Assembly: GCA_020430865.1 (NCBI GenBank) | Contig: JAGQIY010001136.1 | Location: 1-5,507, forward strand | Direction of reading: 5' to 3' | Length of the DNA: 5,507 bases | Source of the DNA: Myxococcales bacterium | GTDB taxonomy: Bacteria > Myxococcota > Polyangia > Polyangiales > Polyangiaceae | Shown: one piece after another, positions 1-5,507 of the stretch | How the letters are laid out: the number at the start of each line of letters is the position of its first letter | How positions within the stretch are numbered: the first letter of the stretch is position 1 | The notes under the pieces: model-generated | What the model was told of the DNA's origin: nothing | Seen by the model: the letters and a program-made list of their open reading frames with translations, nothing else | Database searches by the model: none | Translations under genes and position numbers: made by a program

Positions 1-147
1 GTGCAGGTTCAGCTCACCGATCTCGGCGACGCTGACGGGGAAGCGACTGGCAAGTCGCTCCTTGTAGCTGCGCACGACGCGGCGCTTGTCTTTGAGCGAG
101 CGGCTGCCGGGCAAACGCAGCACGATGCGGGCGACTCCTACGAACAT
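1..147 (-). CDS. ylxP: DUF503 / YlxP-family protein (N-terminal 49 codons, cut by window edge)
   Basis: The minus-strand frame beginning at the ATG at 147 stays open to base 1 and gives 49 residues starting MFVGVARIVLRLPGSRSLKD. This matches the DUF503/YlxP start: a first beta strand (VGVARIVLRL), the S-L-K-D-K-R-R motif at 17-23, a helix VVRSYKERLASRF and a second strand VSVAEIGEL. The family is about 90-100 aa, so roughly half lies beyond the window. YlxP function is not established; it is a small ferredoxin-fold-like protein recurrently encoded between infB and rbfA, which points to ribosome or translation-linked work. The frame is open further upstream, but the family begins at this methionine, and upstream sequence crosses the terminator hairpin. 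The Shine-Dalgarno is weak (only AGG at 150-152). It is not in the supplied long-frame predictions because it is short and truncated. An overlapping minus-strand frame (490 to 14) is a shadow. Confidence 0.88.
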   Translation of the reverse strand, partial: MFVGVARIVLRLPGSRSLKDKRRVVRSYKERLASRFPVSVAEIGELNLH

Positions 148-210
148 GGCCTGGATGTGGGGCGCGCTCGTCGCGCCTGCAGCTGGATGCGGGATCGGGT
201 TGGACCCGGC

Positions 211-248
211 AATGAAAAGCGAGCAGCGCCTGGATGGCGCTGCTCGCT
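211..248 (-). terminator. Rho-independent terminator after infB
   Basis: Read on the minus strand, a perfect 13-bp GC-rich stem (AGCGAGCAGCGCC at 248-236 pairing with GGCGCTGCTCGCT at 230-218) closes a 5-nt loop (ATCCA, 235-231). It runs directly into a short U tract (TTTTCATT, counting the last stem base). It begins 27 nt after the infB stop. The U tract is short, so termination may be partial. The plus strand has no T run after the stem, so the element is directional for the operon transcript. It sits before ylxP, so it would separate or attenuate expression of the downstream genes. Confidence 0.85.
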
Positions 249-275
249 GGTCGCTTGGCAAACGGTCCGCAAGAC

Positions 276-3076
<2,801 letters not shown>

Positions 3077-3080
<4 letters not shown>

Positions 3081-3826
3081 CGATCCTCCGTGGATTCATC
3101 CACGACTTGCGCGGCCTCGTTGGTCTCGTTCGTCACCGACGAGGCACGCTTCGCCTGCTCTCCCGCGAGTGCGGGGGACACCAGTCCGGCAGCAGCCAGG
3201 GCGGTCCTTACCGCCGAAGCTAGTCCGGTATCAAGCACCGCGATGATCGCGGTGTCGGGTCGGTGCAGCACCGTCCCCAAAGCCGACTTGTCCCCCCACT
3301 CGGCCAGGCGGCCCGAAGCCTCGGCCGCCGAGACGCAACTCAACTTACGGGCAGCCGCGGCGTCCCGCGTGAGCAGCATCAATTCCACGGTTCCGAGGCC
3401 CCAGGCCTCAGTCACCGAGTCCGCCCCCACCGCTAGGTGGCGACCACGCTGGGCGGCGCCCAACAGTCCGCTGACGCGACGATTCGCCGCGTCGGCGACT
3501 GCGGCGATTAGCGTCTCCGGCGACGGCCGAACCGCAGCACGGAAGCCCTTGGACAAGCCGTTGCGCGCGGCCCGCTCAAGGCACTGGCGTCGCGGATGCA
3601 CCCAGGCGCCCCGGCCCCCAAACGCCGAAGGGCGGCCTGCAAGGTCCACCACGGGCTGCCCGGAGTCGTCGAGAACCACGCTCACCAGCTCACCCGCGTG
3701 AGCGCGCTCCCCGCAGCCCACGCAGCTTCGCACCGGGCGCTGAGGGCGCCGAGCGTCGATGCTCTCTTGGCGCGGCGCGTGGGCGCGGCGCTTCGAGGCA
3801 TCATTGCTACGAGGGGAGGACATCAT
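3077..3826 (-). CDS. ylxR: YlxR (DUF448) - L7Ae/YlxQ-like fusion, putative RNA-binding protein
   Basis: Encodes about 249 aa. Residues about 30-105 match the YlxR/DUF448 family: R-S-C-V-G-C with C35 and C38, then the signature GRGAWV at 71-76. Residues about 115-214 resemble the L7Ae/L30e-fold protein YlxQ: an LLGAAQRGRHLAVG segment near 121-134, LLTRDA near 151-156 and a hydrophobic AIIAVLD strand followed by a short helix. The last 30 residues are polar and probably disordered. L7Ae-fold proteins typically bind kink-turn RNA; YlxR of Bacillus has been reported to modulate RNase P. A role in RNA or ribosome metabolism is therefore inferred, not shown. The frame is open back to 4024, but that would overlap nusA by 161 bp with low-complexity Arg/Ser-rich sequence. 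I choose the tandem ATGATG (3826 or 3823), preceded by GGAAG. The gene lies 37 bp after nusA and its stop overlaps the infB start by 4 bp, so it is co-transcribed with both. Confidence 0.93.
3085..3089 (-). promoter_or_regulatory. Shine-Dalgarno site of infB within ylxR
   Basis: GGAGG on the minus strand, 4 nt before the infB ATG (3080). It lies inside the final codons of ylxR, whose TGA stop overlaps the ATG as ATGA. This strong site decides the infB start and fits coupled translation by ribosomes terminating on ylxR. Confidence 0.85.
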
Positions 3827-3832
3827 CAACGG

Positions 3833-3837
3833 CTTCC
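3833..3837 (-). promoter_or_regulatory. Likely Shine-Dalgarno site of ylxR
   Basis: GGAAG on the minus strand lies 6 nt before the first ATG (3826) and 9 nt before the second (3823) of the tandem ATGATG. A better-matching AGGAG at 3841-3845 is 14 nt away, which is too far to be optimal. The site supports starting here rather than at the far upstream ATG at 4024 inside nusA. Which of the two ATGs is used cannot be decided from sequence. Confidence 0.55.
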
Positions 3838-3863
3838 AGGCTCCTGTTGCTCTCAAGCGGACG

Positions 3864-5501
<1,638 letters not shown>

Positions 5502-5507
5502 GAGTCA

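Noticed and set aside
196..208. Short inverted repeat CGGGT/ACCCG just after the terminator
   Set aside because: It has only 5 bp with a 3-nt loop and no U tract, so it is too weak to call as a second terminator or regulatory site.
148..210. Possible promoter for ylxP between the terminator and its start
   Set aside because: I could not find a convincing -35/-10 pair in this short GC-rich stretch, so none is annotated.

Overview
The window carries part of a conserved bacterial transcription-translation operon (the nusA-infB cluster). All genes lie on the minus strand, so transcription runs from high to low coordinates. In transcript order they are: nusA (5501 to 3864, transcription elongation/termination factor); a YlxR-type gene fused to an L7Ae/YlxQ-type domain (3826 to 3077); infB (3080 to 276, translation initiation factor IF-2); a strong rho-independent terminator-like hairpin (248 to 211); and the first 49 codons of a DUF503/YlxP-family gene (147 to 1) that runs off the window edge. 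The order matches the Bacillus-type arrangement nusA-ylxR-ylxQ-infB-ylxP(-rbfA), except that the ylxR and ylxQ functions sit in one polypeptide.

The DNA is GC-rich. IF-2 is long (934 aa), with an Ala/Pro/Lys-rich linker and an Arg/Gly-rich patch, and NusA has an extra segment of about 25 residues between its N-terminal and S1 domains. From memory of such proteins, this fits a deltaproteobacterial or myxobacterial (Myxococcota) chromosome best. That placement is inference; no rRNA or other direct taxonomic marker is present.

The genes are tightly packed. nusA and ylxR are separated by about 37 bp, which contains a small hairpin at the nusA stop. ylxR and infB overlap by 4 bp (ATGA), with the infB Shine-Dalgarno sequence inside the end of ylxR, which suggests translational coupling. 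The only real intergenic space is the 128 bp between infB and ylxP, and it holds the terminator-like hairpin. Functionally the genes join RNA polymerase control (NusA), RNA/ribosome-associated accessory proteins (YlxR-L7Ae, YlxP) and initiator tRNA/subunit joining (IF-2).

This is a housekeeping core-genome region. I see no mobile elements, CRISPR, tRNA/rRNA genes or evidence for an undescribed system. The points worth a second look are the domain fusion, the terminator inside a normally continuous operon, the repeat-bearing IF-2 linker, a possible internal IF-2 start, and the NusA insertion.
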